64,000 nucleotides of DNA from the NCBI RefSeq assembly GCF_001445655.1, contig NZ_LNBE01000004.1, positions 1,302,001 to 1,366,000 of the forward strand, written 5' to 3'. The notes under the pieces are model-generated. The model did not search any database. It had not been told where the DNA came from and was given only the letters and a program-made list of their open reading frames with translations. Position numbers and translations under genes: made by a program. Shown one piece after another: positions 49,743 to 58,250 of this stretch. Numbering within the stretch: position 1 is the first letter of the stretch; the number at the start of each line of letters is the position of its first letter. Origin of the DNA: Streptomyces roseifaciens. Its GTDB lineage: Bacteria > Actinomycetota > Actinomycetes > Streptomycetales > Streptomycetaceae.

Positions 49743-51011
49743 ATGCGCACCAAGTCCGCCATCGTCGTCGGCCTCGCTGCCGCCGCGGCCCTCGCCACGA
49801 CGGTCCCCGCCACCGCGGCCCCCTCCCACGACGCCCCCCGCCGCAACTGCCCCCAGCTCGACAAGAAGCTCCCGTGGGCCGGCGACAACCGCGCCAGGCT
49901 CCAGAAGATGATCGACGAGCGCGGCACCTGTTCCGGCAAGAAGGGCCCCCGCCCCGTCGCCGCCTTCGACTGGGACAACACCGTCGTCAAGAACGACATC
50001 ACCGACGCCACGCTCGCCTGGGCCCTCAAGCACGACAAGATCCTGCAGCCGAAGAGCTGGAAGGACACCAGCGCCTGGCTCACCCCGGCCGCCGACAAGG
50101 CCCTGGCCAAGGCGTGCGGCACGGCCGTGCGCCCCGGCCGGCCGCTGCCCACCTCCAGGAACACCGCCTGCGCCGACGAGATCTTCGAGATCCGCGAGAA
50201 GTCGCAGACCATGGCCGGGGACGCCGCCTTCGCCGGCGACTGGAACCACCGCCGCACCGTGCCCGCCTACGCCTGGATCCCCCAGCTGTTCGCCGGTCAC
50301 ACCCCCGCCGCTCTGAACTCCTTCGCCAAGCAGGCGCGCGCCGAGCAGCTCGCGGCGCCCGTCGGCACCAAGCAGACCGTCGGCACCCACACCCTCGCCG
50401 GCTACGTCCGCTACTACGACCAGCAGAAGGACCTCATCCGTACGCTCAAGGCGGCCGGCTTCGACGTCTACATCGTCTCCGCCTCCTCCGAGCCGATCGC
50501 CGAGGCCTGGTCGAGCGGCGTGGGCCTGGACCGCAAGCACACCATCGGCATCCGCAGCATCACCAAGCACGGCCGCCTCACCACGGCCATCAAGGGCTGC
50601 GGCGGCGTCGAGACCGGCCGCGGCGACGCCCTGCCGTACATGGACGGCAAGCGCTGCATGATCAACCAGGAGATCTTCAAGATCAAGGGCGCCAAGGCCT
50701 GGCAGCAGCAGGACTTCGACCACCGCATCGCGCTCGGCGCGGGCGACGCCGACACCGACGTGACGTTCGTCAACGACGCCACCGGCGCGCACGTGGCCAT
50801 CAACCGCAACAAGTCCGAGCTGATGTGCCGCGCCTACGACGACGCGGACCGCCGCTGGGTCGCCAACCCGATGTTCATCGAGCCGATGCCGCGCAAGTCC
50901 GGCACGTACCCGTGCTCCACGACGGGTGCCACGGCCGAGGACGGCACCAAGGTGCCCGTCCGGCGCGCCGACGGCTCCGTGATCCCGGACCAGGCCGACA
51001 AGGCCTTCTGA
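49743..51011 (+). CDS. Secreted HAD-type phosphatase, phosphorylcholine-phosphatase-like
   Basis: 422 residues with an N-terminal signal peptide (about 1-26). The HAD nucleophile motif is FDWDNTVVKND (D76, D78), motif II is in VYIVSASSEPIAEAW, and motif IV is GDADTDVTFVNDA. The DxDNT form, secretion, and six or more Cys recall the Pseudomonas phosphorylcholine phosphatase PchP and related secreted enzymes that dephosphorylate phosphocholine or phosphoethanolamine. ATG 49743 has AAAGAGAG upstream; an ATG 27 nt earlier is possible. It lies 100 nt downstream of the ethanolamine genes on the same strand, so it may supply ethanolamine from phosphoethanolamine outside the cell (inference). Confidence 0.82.
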   Translation: MRTKSAIVVGLAAAAALATTVPATAAPSHDAPRRNCPQLDKKLPWAGDNRARLQKMIDERGTCSGKKGPRPVAAFDWDNTVVKNDITDATLAWALKHDKILQPKSWKDTSAWLTPAADKALAKACGTAVRPGRPLPTSRNTACADEIFEIREKSQTMAGDAAFAGDWNHRRTVPAYAWIPQLFAGHTPAALNSFAKQARAEQLAAPVGTKQTVGTHTLAGYVRYYDQQKDLIRTLKAAGFDVYIVSASSEPIAEAWSSGVGLDRKHTIGIRSITKHGRLTTAIKGCGGVETGRGDALPYMDGKRCMINQEIFKIKGAKAWQQQDFDHRIALGAGDADTDVTFVNDATGAHVAINRNKSELMCRAYDDADRRWVANPMFIEPMPRKSGTYPCSTTGATAEDGTKVPVRRADGSVIPDQADKAF

Positions 51012-51046
51012 GGCTCCCCGAGCCACCCCTGAGGTCCTCGCGCGCT

Positions 51047-51084
51047 ACGGGGACCGGCTGCCGACGGCGCACCGGTCCCCGTAT
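51047..51084. terminator. Terminator between convergent genes
   Basis: Perfect 12-bp arms TACGGGGACCGG (51047-51058) and CCGGTCCCCGTA (51073-51084), with a small inner GCC-GAC-GGC stem in the loop. Confidence 0.7.
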
Positions 51085-51144
51085 CCCCTCCTGCCACAGG
51101 AGCACAGCGCACGGCCCGGGACCCGGCGTTGCGGGCGCGCGGGC

Positions 51145-52365
51145 TCACAGGAACGTACGGGCCTCGCCGCGGTACGTCGGGACGGTCTCCACCACGCGGT
51201 CGCCGTCGATCAGGTGCAGCGCCTCGAAGCGCTCGCACATCTCGCCCGCCTTCGCGTGCCGGAACCACACCTTGTCGCCCACCAGCAGGTCGTCGGCGGG
51301 CTGCCCGGTCAGCGGCGTCTGCACCTCGCCCGCACCCTCGCGGGGATCCAGCCGCAGGCCGGCCGGGAGGTACGGATGCGGCAGCCGGTCCGCGCCGGCC
51401 GCGCCCGACGCCGGGTACCCGCCGCCCTGGGCGGTCACCACGCCCGGCCCCGGACGGCGCACCACCGGCAGCGCGAACAGGGCCGCCGGACGGCCGCGGA
51501 ACGATCTGTAGTGGTCGAACAGCCGCGGCACGAACAGCCCCGAACCGGCCGCCACCTCCGTCACCGCGTCCTCCGCGGCGGTGTGCTGCACACTGCCCGT
51601 ACCGCCGCCGTTGACGAACTCGAGGTCCGCCACCGCGCGCACGGCCCGTACCGCCTCCGCCCGGCGCGCCGCCAGCTCCCTGCGGGCCGCGGCCTGCATC
51701 AGCCGGACCGAACGGGAGTACAGGGGCCGTCCCTCCACGGCATCCCCCACACCCGCCACATGCGCCTCGTAGGCCAGCAGGCCCACCAGCCGGAACCCCG
51801 GCCGGCGCACGACGGACCGCGCGAGATCCGTCAGCCGCTCCGGATCGTGCACCGGTGAACGCAGCGCCCCGAGCCGCAGCCTGCCGCCCAGCAACCGCAG
51901 CGACGTGTCCAACTCCAGGCACACCCGTACCTCTTCGCGGCCCGCCCGCGCCGCATCGATCAGCGTCAGCTGCGCGGGGTCGTCCACGGTCACCGTGACC
52001 GCCCGGGCCAGCTTCGGGTCCGAGGTCAGCTCCGCCAGCCCCGCCCGGTCCGCCGACGGATACGCCAGCAGCACGTCCTCGATGCCCGAACGCGCCAGCC
52101 ACAGCGACTCGGCCAGCGAAAAGCTCATCACACCCGTGAAGCCGTCCCGCACCAGCACGCGCTCCAGCAGCGCCCGGCAGCGCACGGACTTGCTCGCCAC
52201 CCGCACCGGCTTGCCCTGCGCACGGCGCACCAGATCCGCCGCGTTGGCGTCGAACGCCTGCAGATCGACCACGGCCAGCGGCGCGTCGCAGGAGGCGGTC
52301 GCCCGGTCCAGACGGGCCCGCTCGGCGCTTGCGCAGGCGACGGGAGGTGCGGCGGGAAGACGCAT
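51145..52365 (-). CDS. PLP-dependent amino acid deaminase/aldolase-like protein (alanine-racemase fold)
   Basis: 406 residues. N-terminal barrel domain of the alanine racemase/D-threonine aldolase fold, with K59 in RVASKSVRC as the expected PLP lysine, LAVVDLQAFDANAADLVRRA before it and VEFVNGGGTGSV-type glycine loop later. The C-terminal beta domain carries DKVWFRHAKAGEMCERFEALHL, a metal-binding-like His/Cys segment found in D-threonine aldolase relatives. The exact reaction is not known. ATG 52365 starts MRLPAAPP; a longer frame exists but overlaps the probable promoter region. It converges with the phosphatase gene and is divergent from the mycosin pair. Confidence 0.85.
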   Translation of the reverse strand: MRLPAAPPVACASAERARLDRATASCDAPLAVVDLQAFDANAADLVRRAQGKPVRVASKSVRCRALLERVLVRDGFTGVMSFSLAESLWLARSGIEDVLLAYPSADRAGLAELTSDPKLARAVTVTVDDPAQLTLIDAARAGREEVRVCLELDTSLRLLGGRLRLGALRSPVHDPERLTDLARSVVRRPGFRLVGLLAYEAHVAGVGDAVEGRPLYSRSVRLMQAAARRELAARRAEAVRAVRAVADLEFVNGGGTGSVQHTAAEDAVTEVAAGSGLFVPRLFDHYRSFRGRPAALFALPVVRRPGPGVVTAQGGGYPASGAAGADRLPHPYLPAGLRLDPREGAGEVQTPLTGQPADDLLVGDKVWFRHAKAGEMCERFEALHLIDGDRVVETVPTYRGEARTFL

Positions 52366-52567
52366 GGGGCGCAGCTTGCCAGAGGCGTCCGGCGCTGGAT
52401 AGGGGCCCTGCACGGGCGAGATGGCAGCGCCCGCCGCCCGCCCCGTAGAGTGGCGCACACGCCGTGGGCCGCAGCCCGGCGGCGTGATGTCCGGATACGA
52501 ACCGGCCTGTCCCGAAGGGCAACCGGGCCCCGACAGCGGGGAGACGGCTCACGAGGGGGAGCGCAGG

Positions 52568-53446
52568 GTGAGCACCGAGACGGACCCCGCACTCGCGCTG
52601 CCCGTCCGCCCCCTCCCGGCCTCCTCCTGCTTCGCGCCCCACCCGCCCCGCCCGCCCCGGCCGCCGCACGTGCCCCAGCCGGACGGCGGCCGCGGCGCCC
52701 GCACCCTCACCGCCGCCGTCTGCCTCGTGCTCGGACTCGGGCTCATCGGCGGTGCCGCCGCAGGGAGTTGGCTCGCGGACGGCACCGGCGGCGGCACCGC
52801 CGCCGAACGCGCCTTCGCCCGCGGCGGCACGCTCTGGCGGACCGTCCCCGTCGACGAACTCTTCCCGCCCGTGCTGCGCGGCGACGCCGCCGGCCCCGGC
52901 GGCGCCGCCCGCGTGTGGACCCGGATCGGCGTCGCCCCCGACAGCGGGTGCGACGAGGCCTTCGACCCGCTCCTGGAGAAGGCACTCGCCCCCGTCGGCT
53001 GCACGCGGCTGCTGCGCGCCACCTACACCGACGCCACCTCCAGCGCCGTCACCACCGTCGGACTGCTCGTCACCGCCGCCGACAGCCGGGGCATGCGCGA
53101 CCTGCGCCGCCGCTTCGCCGACGAACGGCTCGACGAGCGCACCGACCTGATGCCCCGCCCGTACGCGCCCCGCGGCACCGCCGCCGAACGCTTCGGCACG
53201 GCGCAGCGCGCCAGCTGGGCCCTCAGCGTCCTCACCGACGCCCCCGCCGTCGTCTACGCCGTCACCGGCTTCGCCGACGGCCGCACCGGCACGCCCCCGC
53301 AGCCCGCCGCCCTCGCCACCCGCCCCGGCGCCACGACCGCCCCCGCCCAGGCCGGGCTCGGCCACGAGGCCTCCGCCCTCGCCGGGCGCGTGGAGAGCGG
53401 CTTCCGGCAGGCCGTGCGCCGGACCGTCCAGGAGGACGCCCGGTGA
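52568..53446 (+). CDS. Membrane-anchored extracytoplasmic protein of unknown function
   Basis: 292 residues, not recognised by family. A Pro-rich cytoplasmic segment (about 1-43) precedes a single membrane helix (about 46-68, with GLGLIGGAAAGSWL). The external part has three Cys (SGCDEAF, VGCTRLL) and a mixed alpha/beta look with repeated acidic-basic segments. The stop overlaps the GTG of the mycosin-like protease gene (GTGA), so the two proteins are made together and probably work together. GTG 52568 has GAGGGGGAG upstream. A -10-like TAGAGT at 52446-52451 would give a leader of about 110 nt. Confidence 0.78.
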   Translation: MSTETDPALALPVRPLPASSCFAPHPPRPPRPPHVPQPDGGRGARTLTAAVCLVLGLGLIGGAAAGSWLADGTGGGTAAERAFARGGTLWRTVPVDELFPPVLRGDAAGPGGAARVWTRIGVAPDSGCDEAFDPLLEKALAPVGCTRLLRATYTDATSSAVTTVGLLVTAADSRGMRDLRRRFADERLDERTDLMPRPYAPRGTAAERFGTAQRASWALSVLTDAPAVVYAVTGFADGRTGTPPQPAALATRPGATTAPAQAGLGHEASALAGRVESGFRQAVRRTVQEDAR

Positions 53447-54636
53447 CCGCCGCCGCGCCCCGGGGCCGCCGGCCCCTGCTCACGGTCCTCCTCGCCTCCG
53501 CCCTCGCCGTGCTGCCCGCCGCGGGCACCGCGCGCGCCGACTCCATACGCGTCCAGGAATGGGCGCTCGACGCCCTCCACACCGAGGAGGCCTGGCAGAC
53601 CACCAAGGGCGACGGCATCACCGTCGCCGTCCTCGACACCGGCGTCGACGACGGCCACCCCGACCTCGCCGGGCAGGTGCTGCCCGGCAAGGACCTCATC
53701 GGCTTCGGCGCCGGCCCCGGCGACCGCGCCTGGGCCCGGCACGGCACCGCCATGGCCGGGATCATCGCGGGGCGGGGGCACGGGGCGGACGGCGCCGACG
53801 GCGTCCTCGGCGTCGCCCCCGAAGCCAAGATCCTTCCCGTCCGGGTGATCCTGGAGGACGGCGACCCCTCCCGCTCCAAGGCCCGCAGCGGGCGCGGCAG
53901 CGCCCTCGCCGACGGCATCCGCTGGGCCGCCGACCACGGCGCCGACGTCATCAACCTCTCCCTCGGCGACGACAGCGACACCGCCCACCCCGAGCCGCAG
54001 GAGGACGCCGCCGTCCAGTACGCCCTCGGCAAGGGCGCCGTCGTCGTCGCCTCCGCCGGGAACGGCGGCGAGCAGGGCGACCACGTCTCCTACCCCGCCG
54101 CCTACCCCGGGGTGATCGCCGTGACCGCCGTCGACCGCTACGGCAGCCGCGCCGCGTTCTCCACGCGCCGGTGGTACGCGACCGTCAGCGCGCCCGGCGT
54201 CGACGTCGTCATCGCCGACCCCGACCGGCGCTACTACGAGGGCTGGGGCACGAGCGCGGCCGCCGCCTTCGTCTCCGGCGCCGTCGCCCTGGTCCGCTCC
54301 GCGCACCCCGGGCTGAGCCCCGCCCAGATCCGCAAGCTGCTCGTGGACACGGCCCGCGACACCCCGCCGGGCGGGCGCAGCGACGCGCTCGGCGCCGGGG
54401 TCGTCGACCCGGCCGCCGCGATCGCCCGCGGCGCGGCCCTCACCCCGCAGGGCCCGGGCCCCCGTGTCACCCGCGAGTACGGCAGCCCGTACTTCGGCGG
54501 GACCGACCCGGCCCGCCTGCCCCACGCCCCGGCGGCGCGCTCCCCGCAATACACGGCCTGGGCGGCCGCCGCGACGGGAACGCTCCTGCTGGCCACGGCG
54601 GCCTGGACCTGGCGCCGCCCCCGCGGAACGGGCTGA
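53443..54636 (+). CDS. Mycosin-like subtilase (S8), type VII secretion-associated type
   Basis: 397 residues. Signal peptide (about 1-31), then a subtilisin domain with the catalytic triad D65 (AVLDTGVDDGHPD), H100 (ARHGTAMAG) and S271 (GWGTSAAAAFVSGA), and a C-terminal membrane helix (about 367-388) followed by a short Arg-rich tail. This layout is that of mycosins, the membrane-bound proteases of ESX/type VII systems. No ESX genes (EccC, WXG100) lie nearby, so this is an isolated copy. GTG 53443 overlaps the stop of the preceding gene by four bases. The substrate is unknown. Confidence 0.88.
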   Translation: MTAAAPRGRRPLLTVLLASALAVLPAAGTARADSIRVQEWALDALHTEEAWQTTKGDGITVAVLDTGVDDGHPDLAGQVLPGKDLIGFGAGPGDRAWARHGTAMAGIIAGRGHGADGADGVLGVAPEAKILPVRVILEDGDPSRSKARSGRGSALADGIRWAADHGADVINLSLGDDSDTAHPEPQEDAAVQYALGKGAVVVASAGNGGEQGDHVSYPAAYPGVIAVTAVDRYGSRAAFSTRRWYATVSAPGVDVVIADPDRRYYEGWGTSAAAAFVSGAVALVRSAHPGLSPAQIRKLLVDTARDTPPGGRSDALGAGVVDPAAAIARGAALTPQGPGPRVTREYGSPYFGGTDPARLPHAPAARSPQYTAWAAAATGTLLLATAAWTWRRPRGTG

Positions 54637-54721
54637 GCAGCCCCGGGCCTCGCCGGCCTGCCCCCGGCCCGTAGGCCCGTCCGTAGCCATGGGGCGCTCC
54701 GGCGAAGAACAGGGCGCCCCA

Positions 54722-54727
54722 TAGACT
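54722..54727 (+). promoter_or_regulatory. -10 element of the SseB-like gene, predicted leaderless transcript
   Basis: TAGACT ends 6 nt before the GTG at 54734. The GGGG stretch between them is too close to the start to serve as a ribosome site. Confidence 0.45.
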
Positions 54728-54733
54728 CTGGGG

Positions 54734-55468
54734 GTGGCGCTCAAGAACATTCCTGATCCCGGGTTCTCCGACGACGACGGTTCCGCCGACGCGGAGCTGA
54801 CCGCCGCGCTGGCCGCGTGGGCGGGTGACCGCGGCGCCGAGCCGCGCGTGCTCGCCGCGCTGCGCGGCGCGCGCCTGCTCGTCCCCGTCGTGGCGGTGCT
54901 CGGCGAGGTCGAGACCGGGCCGGACGGGCTGAAGCGGGAGAAGACCAGCGACATGGCCGTGCCGACGCTGCAGGCGCCGGACGGCCGCAAGGCGCTGCCG
55001 GCCTTCACCTCCATCGAGTCGCTGGCCCGCTGGCGCGCGGACGCGCGGCCCGTGGCCGTGCCCCTGCACCAGGCCCTGCAGGCGGCCGCGCACGAGAAGG
55101 CCGACACGATCGTCCTGGACATGGCGGGCCCGGTGCCGTACCAGCTGACGGGCCCGGCCCTGCTGGCCCTGGCCGAGGGCCGCGAGAGCACCGACCCCCT
55201 GGCGGACCCCGCGGTCGCGGAGGCGCTCCGCGCCGTCCTCACGGCCGAGCCGGCGGTGCGCCGCGCCCACCTGGCCCCCTCGCGGGACGCGGACGGCACG
55301 CTCGCCCTGGCCCTGGCCGACGACGCCGAGGTCTCCGCCGCGGTGCAGCGCGTGGCGCAGGCGCTGGCCTCCGACGAGGTCCTGCGGGCCCGGCTCGTCC
55401 GCGGCCTCGACCTGGCCCTGCTGCCCGCCGGCGCCTCCGTCCCCGGGGAGCCGCTCTTCACCCGCTAG
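54734..55468 (+). CDS. SseB-family protein
   Basis: 244 residues with an SseB N-terminal-like domain: LRGARLLVPVVAVLGEV, SDMAVPTLQAPDGRKALPAFTSIESLARW and VLDMAGPVPYQLTGPALLALAEGRE are the recurring blocks. SseB-like domains in actinobacteria have no established function; the name derives from a Salmonella effector, and no type III system is implied. The C-terminal part has repeated Ala-rich helices. Start GTG 54734 is predicted to be leaderless. It stands alone between the mycosin and aquaporin genes. Confidence 0.85.
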   Translation: MALKNIPDPGFSDDDGSADAELTAALAAWAGDRGAEPRVLAALRGARLLVPVVAVLGEVETGPDGLKREKTSDMAVPTLQAPDGRKALPAFTSIESLARWRADARPVAVPLHQALQAAAHEKADTIVLDMAGPVPYQLTGPALLALAEGRESTDPLADPAVAEALRAVLTAEPAVRRAHLAPSRDADGTLALALADDAEVSAAVQRVAQALASDEVLRARLVRGLDLALLPAGASVPGEPLFTR

Positions 55469-55546
55469 CCGCGTTCCAGCCGACAGGCGCCCCGTCGTGG
55501 ATCGACCGACAATGCGAAGAGGTCCACGAGATCCCTGGAGGACGCC

Positions 55547-56434
55547 ATGGACGTGAAGCTGGGGGCCGCAAGTCTCGACTCCGTGGAGACGAGAACCGTC
55601 GCCGCCGAGTTCCTCGGCACTCTGCTGCTGGTCTTCTTCGCCGTCGGCTCCGCGGTCCTCGCGGCCGATTACATCGGGGTCCTCGGCATCGCCCTGGCGT
55701 TCGGCTTCACCCTGCTGGCCCTCTGCTACGCACTGGGCCCGGTCTCGGGCTGCCACGTCAATCCGGCGGTGACGCTGGGCATGCTGCTGGAGGGCCGCAT
55801 CGCCCCGCGCACGGCGATCGAGTACTGGGTGGCGCAGCTGCTCGGCGGCATCGTGGGCGCGGCCCTGCTGTTCCTGCTGGCCAAGCAGGTGCCGGGGCTG
55901 AAGACGCACGGCGCGTTCGGCAGCAACGGCTGGGGCAGCCGCTCGGCCGTGCACCTGAACACGGGCGGCGCGTTCCTCGCGGAGGTCGTCCTGACCTTCC
56001 TGCTGGTCTTCGTCGTGCTCTCGGTGACCCACAAGATCGCGCTGGTGGGCTTCGACGGCCTGCCCATCGGCCTGGCCCTCGCGGTGATCCACCTGGTGGG
56101 CATCCCGCTGACGGGCACCTCGGTGAACCCGGCGCGGAGCCTGGGCCCGGCGCTGTTCGCGGGCGGGGGCGCGCTCTCGCAGCTGTGGCTGTTCATCATC
56201 GCGCCACTGATCGGCGGCGGGCTGGCGGCCGGTGCGCACCGGCTCACCCATCCGCCGATGGGTCCGGCCAACCTGGCCGACGACCTGGCGCTCCCGCACT
56301 ACCCGAAGGGGCCGACGACGGCCGCGCACCCGACGGAGGAGCGCCCCGAGCCGCGGGAGGACCGCGACGACGGGGACGAGGGCGGGGAAGGCGGGGAACG
56401 CCCCGGCCGGCCGGGCCCGGCGGGCACGGTCTGA
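55547..56434 (+). CDS. Aquaporin, AqpZ-type
   Basis: 295 residues, six membrane helices plus two half-helices with NPA motifs at 72-74 and 194-196. The selectivity-filter residues H182, T191 and R197 have the spacing of E. coli AqpZ H174, T183 and R189, which points to a water channel rather than a glycerol facilitator. The C-terminal 60 residues are hydrophilic and rich in Glu, Pro and Gly. ATG 55547 has CTGGAGG upstream. It is not linked to glpKD at the left edge, which need a separate glycerol facilitator. It converges with the DUF1844 gene. Confidence 0.92.
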   Translation: MDVKLGAASLDSVETRTVAAEFLGTLLLVFFAVGSAVLAADYIGVLGIALAFGFTLLALCYALGPVSGCHVNPAVTLGMLLEGRIAPRTAIEYWVAQLLGGIVGAALLFLLAKQVPGLKTHGAFGSNGWGSRSAVHLNTGGAFLAEVVLTFLLVFVVLSVTHKIALVGFDGLPIGLALAVIHLVGIPLTGTSVNPARSLGPALFAGGGALSQLWLFIIAPLIGGGLAAGAHRLTHPPMGPANLADDLALPHYPKGPTTAAHPTEERPEPREDRDDGDEGGEGGERPGRPGPAGTV

Positions 56435-56470
56435 CCGGGGCGCGGAAGAGCCGAAGAGCCCGGGGGAGGC

Positions 56471-56836
56471 TCAGCCGAAGACGGGGCCCGTGTACTTCTC
56501 GCCGGGCCCCTGACCCGGCTCGTCCGGCACGACGGACGCCTCGCGGAAGGCGAGCTGGAGGGACTTCAGGCCGTCGCGCAGCGGTCCGGCGTGGAAGTTG
56601 CTGATCTCGGTGGCACTGGCGGTGACCAGCCCGGCGAGCGCGGTGATCAGCTTGCGGGCCTCGTCGAGGTCCTTGTGCTGCTCGCCCTCCTCGGCCAGGC
56701 CGAGGTTGACCGCCGCCGAGCTCATCAGGTGCACCGCGACCGTGGTGATCACCTCGACCGCGGGGACGTCCGCGATGTCACGGGTCATGGTGTCGAAGTC
56801 GGGGTTCTCGGGGGTGGCGGGGTTCGCGTCGCTCAT
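56471..56836 (-). CDS. DUF1844 protein
   Basis: 121 residues. The block VPAVEVITTVAVHLMSSAAVNLGLAEEGEQHKDLDEARKLITALAGLV is the DUF1844 signature, a small all-helical domain of unknown function found next to infC in many actinobacteria. No signal peptide. ATG 56836 is set by the start MSDANPATPEN. It is divergent from the infC leader, whose promoter begins about 65 nt away. Confidence 0.9.
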   Translation of the reverse strand: MSDANPATPENPDFDTMTRDIADVPAVEVITTVAVHLMSSAAVNLGLAEEGEQHKDLDEARKLITALAGLVTASATEISNFHAGPLRDGLKSLQLAFREASVVPDEPGQGPGEKYTGPVFG

Positions 56837-56901
56837 GGCGCACACGATACGTGGCGTGGCCGATCGGCCCGCGTGCCGGTGCCGAATCGGTTCGCCACGG
56901 G

Positions 56902-56931
56902 TTAGCACGCCTGCTCCACAGCTGCTAGAGT
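56902..56931 (+). promoter_or_regulatory. Candidate infC promoter
   Basis: TTAGCA (56902-56907), 18-nt spacer, TAGAGT (56926-56931). Transcription would start near 56938, giving a leader of about 285 nt. Confidence 0.45.
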
Positions 56932-57222
56932 TGTGGATCGACCGGCTGGACACTCCCGTGCCCGGCCCACAAGTGGAGCTCCGTTCTCCCACCTCGCCCG
57001 GCCTCAGGCCGGCAGGTCTCCGGTCAGGCGGCGCCCATCGTTCCGTACGGACGATGGAGCTGCCCGATGCGCCCCGCGGCATGCCGTGGCGGTGTTCCGG
57101 TTTCATGGAGCCCCGCCTGTGTCCCGTCGGGGCATTTTTGTTGCACCGGCGCGGTTGGTCTTAGGAAAAGACGTTACGTGGCCGCCCGCCAGGCCGCCGC
57201 GTGGTGCTACCGAGGAGGATCC
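56932..57222 (+). other. Long structured infC leader
   Basis: About 290 nt without a supported gene. It contains a CCGGCC-TCA-GGCCGG-type hairpin near 56998-57012, a CCATCG/CGATGG stem (57035-57040 with 57052-57057), and a terminator hairpin with a T-run at 57110-57141. The set resembles attenuating leaders of infC-rpmI-rplT operons, in which ribosomal protein L20 or translation controls read-through. Confidence 0.55.
57110..57141 (+). terminator. Leader terminator/attenuator before infC
   Basis: GCCCCG (57110-57115) pairs with CGGGGC (57128-57133) around a 12-nt loop and is followed by ATTTTTGTT. It lies 82 nt before the infC start, so it must be bypassed for the operon to be expressed. Confidence 0.65.
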
Positions 57223-57837
57223 ATCAGCGCCGAGCCCCGCATCAACGACCGGATTCGAGTCCCCGAGGTGCGACTTGTCGGTCCCAGTGGCGAGCAGGTC
57301 GGCATCGTGCCGCTTGCCAAGGCACTGGAGCTTGCGCAGGAGTACGACCTCGACCTCGTCGAGGTGGCGGCGAACGCCCGTCCGCCGGTCTGCAAGCTCA
57401 TGGACTACGGGAAGTTCAAGTACGAGTCGGCCATGAAGGCCCGTGAGGCGCGCAAGAACCAGGCGCACACGGTCATCAAGGAGATGAAGCTCCGGCCGAA
57501 GATCGACCCGCACGACTATGACACCAAGAAGGGTCACGTCGTCCGGTTCCTCAAGCAGGGCGACAAGGTCAAGATCACGATCATGTTCCGTGGTCGCGAG
57601 CAGTCCCGGCCGGAGCTCGGCTACCGACTGCTGCAGCGCCTCGCGGAAGACGTCCAGGACCTCGGTTTCGTCGAGTCGAACCCGAAGCAGGACGGCCGCA
57701 ACATGATCATGGTCCTCGGTCCGCACAAGAAGAAGACCGAGGCGATGGCCGAAGCCCGCGAGGCACAGGCCGCCCGTAAGGCGGAGCGTTCCGGCGCCTC
57801 GCCCGCGGACGCCGCCGAGGAGCCCGCAGAGGCGTGA
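57223..57837 (+). CDS. infC: Translation initiation factor IF-3, probable AUC start
   Basis: 204 residues. IF-3 binds the 30S subunit and rejects non-canonical start codons. Blocks: [43 protein letters not shown], linker helix [31 protein letters not shown], and C-domain [22 protein letters not shown]. No ATG, GTG or TTG in frame fits: AGGAGG (57213-57218) is followed after 4 nt by ATC at 57223, which gives SAEPRIND as in other members. E. coli infC likewise starts at AUU, through which IF-3 limits its own synthesis. GTG 57178 in frame is the alternative; it would place the AGGAGG inside the coding sequence. Confidence 0.9.
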   Translation: MSAEPRINDRIRVPEVRLVGPSGEQVGIVPLAKALELAQEYDLDLVEVAANARPPVCKLMDYGKFKYESAMKAREARKNQAHTVIKEMKLRPKIDPHDYDTKKGHVVRFLKQGDKVKITIMFRGREQSRPELGYRLLQRLAEDVQDLGFVESNPKQDGRNMIMVLGPHKKKTEAMAEAREAQAARKAERSGASPADAAEEPAEA

Positions 57838-57963
57838 TCCGGGGGGCGCTCCGCGCCCCGGATGACCCCCGGGGCATCCGCCCCGGACACCAACCGAAAC
57901 AGATGACACTCCCGTACGCCCTGATACGGCCGGGGAGTGCCACGACGAGGAGAGAACGGCGCT

Positions 57964-58158
57964 ATGCCGAAGAACAAGACGCACAGCGGTGCCAAGAAGC
58001 GCTTCAAGGTCACCGGCTCCGGCAAGGTCCTGCGCGAGCGCGCCGGCAAGCGCCACCTGCTCGAGCACAAGTCGTCCCGCCTGACGCGTCGCCTCACCGG
58101 CAACGCCGAGATGGCCCCGGCCGACGCCAAGAAGATCAAGAAGCTTCTCGGCAAGTGA
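57964..58158 (+). CDS. rpmI: Ribosomal protein L35
   Basis: 64 residues, very basic: [21 protein letters not shown] at the start and [25 protein letters not shown] at the end are the L35 pattern. Part of the large subunit. ATG 57964 follows GAGAGAACG. It is the second gene of infC-rpmI-rplT, with 126 nt after infC and 92 nt before rplT. Confidence 0.97.
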   Translation: MPKNKTHSGAKKRFKVTGSGKVLRERAGKRHLLEHKSSRLTRRLTGNAEMAPADAKKIKKLLGK

Positions 58159-58250
58159 CGTTCCGGCTTCGGCCGCACGTCCACACCGGGACCCAATCGA
58201 TTTCGGGTCGTGTGAGAATCCACCACGGCCCCGCTACAAGGAGTTAACAA

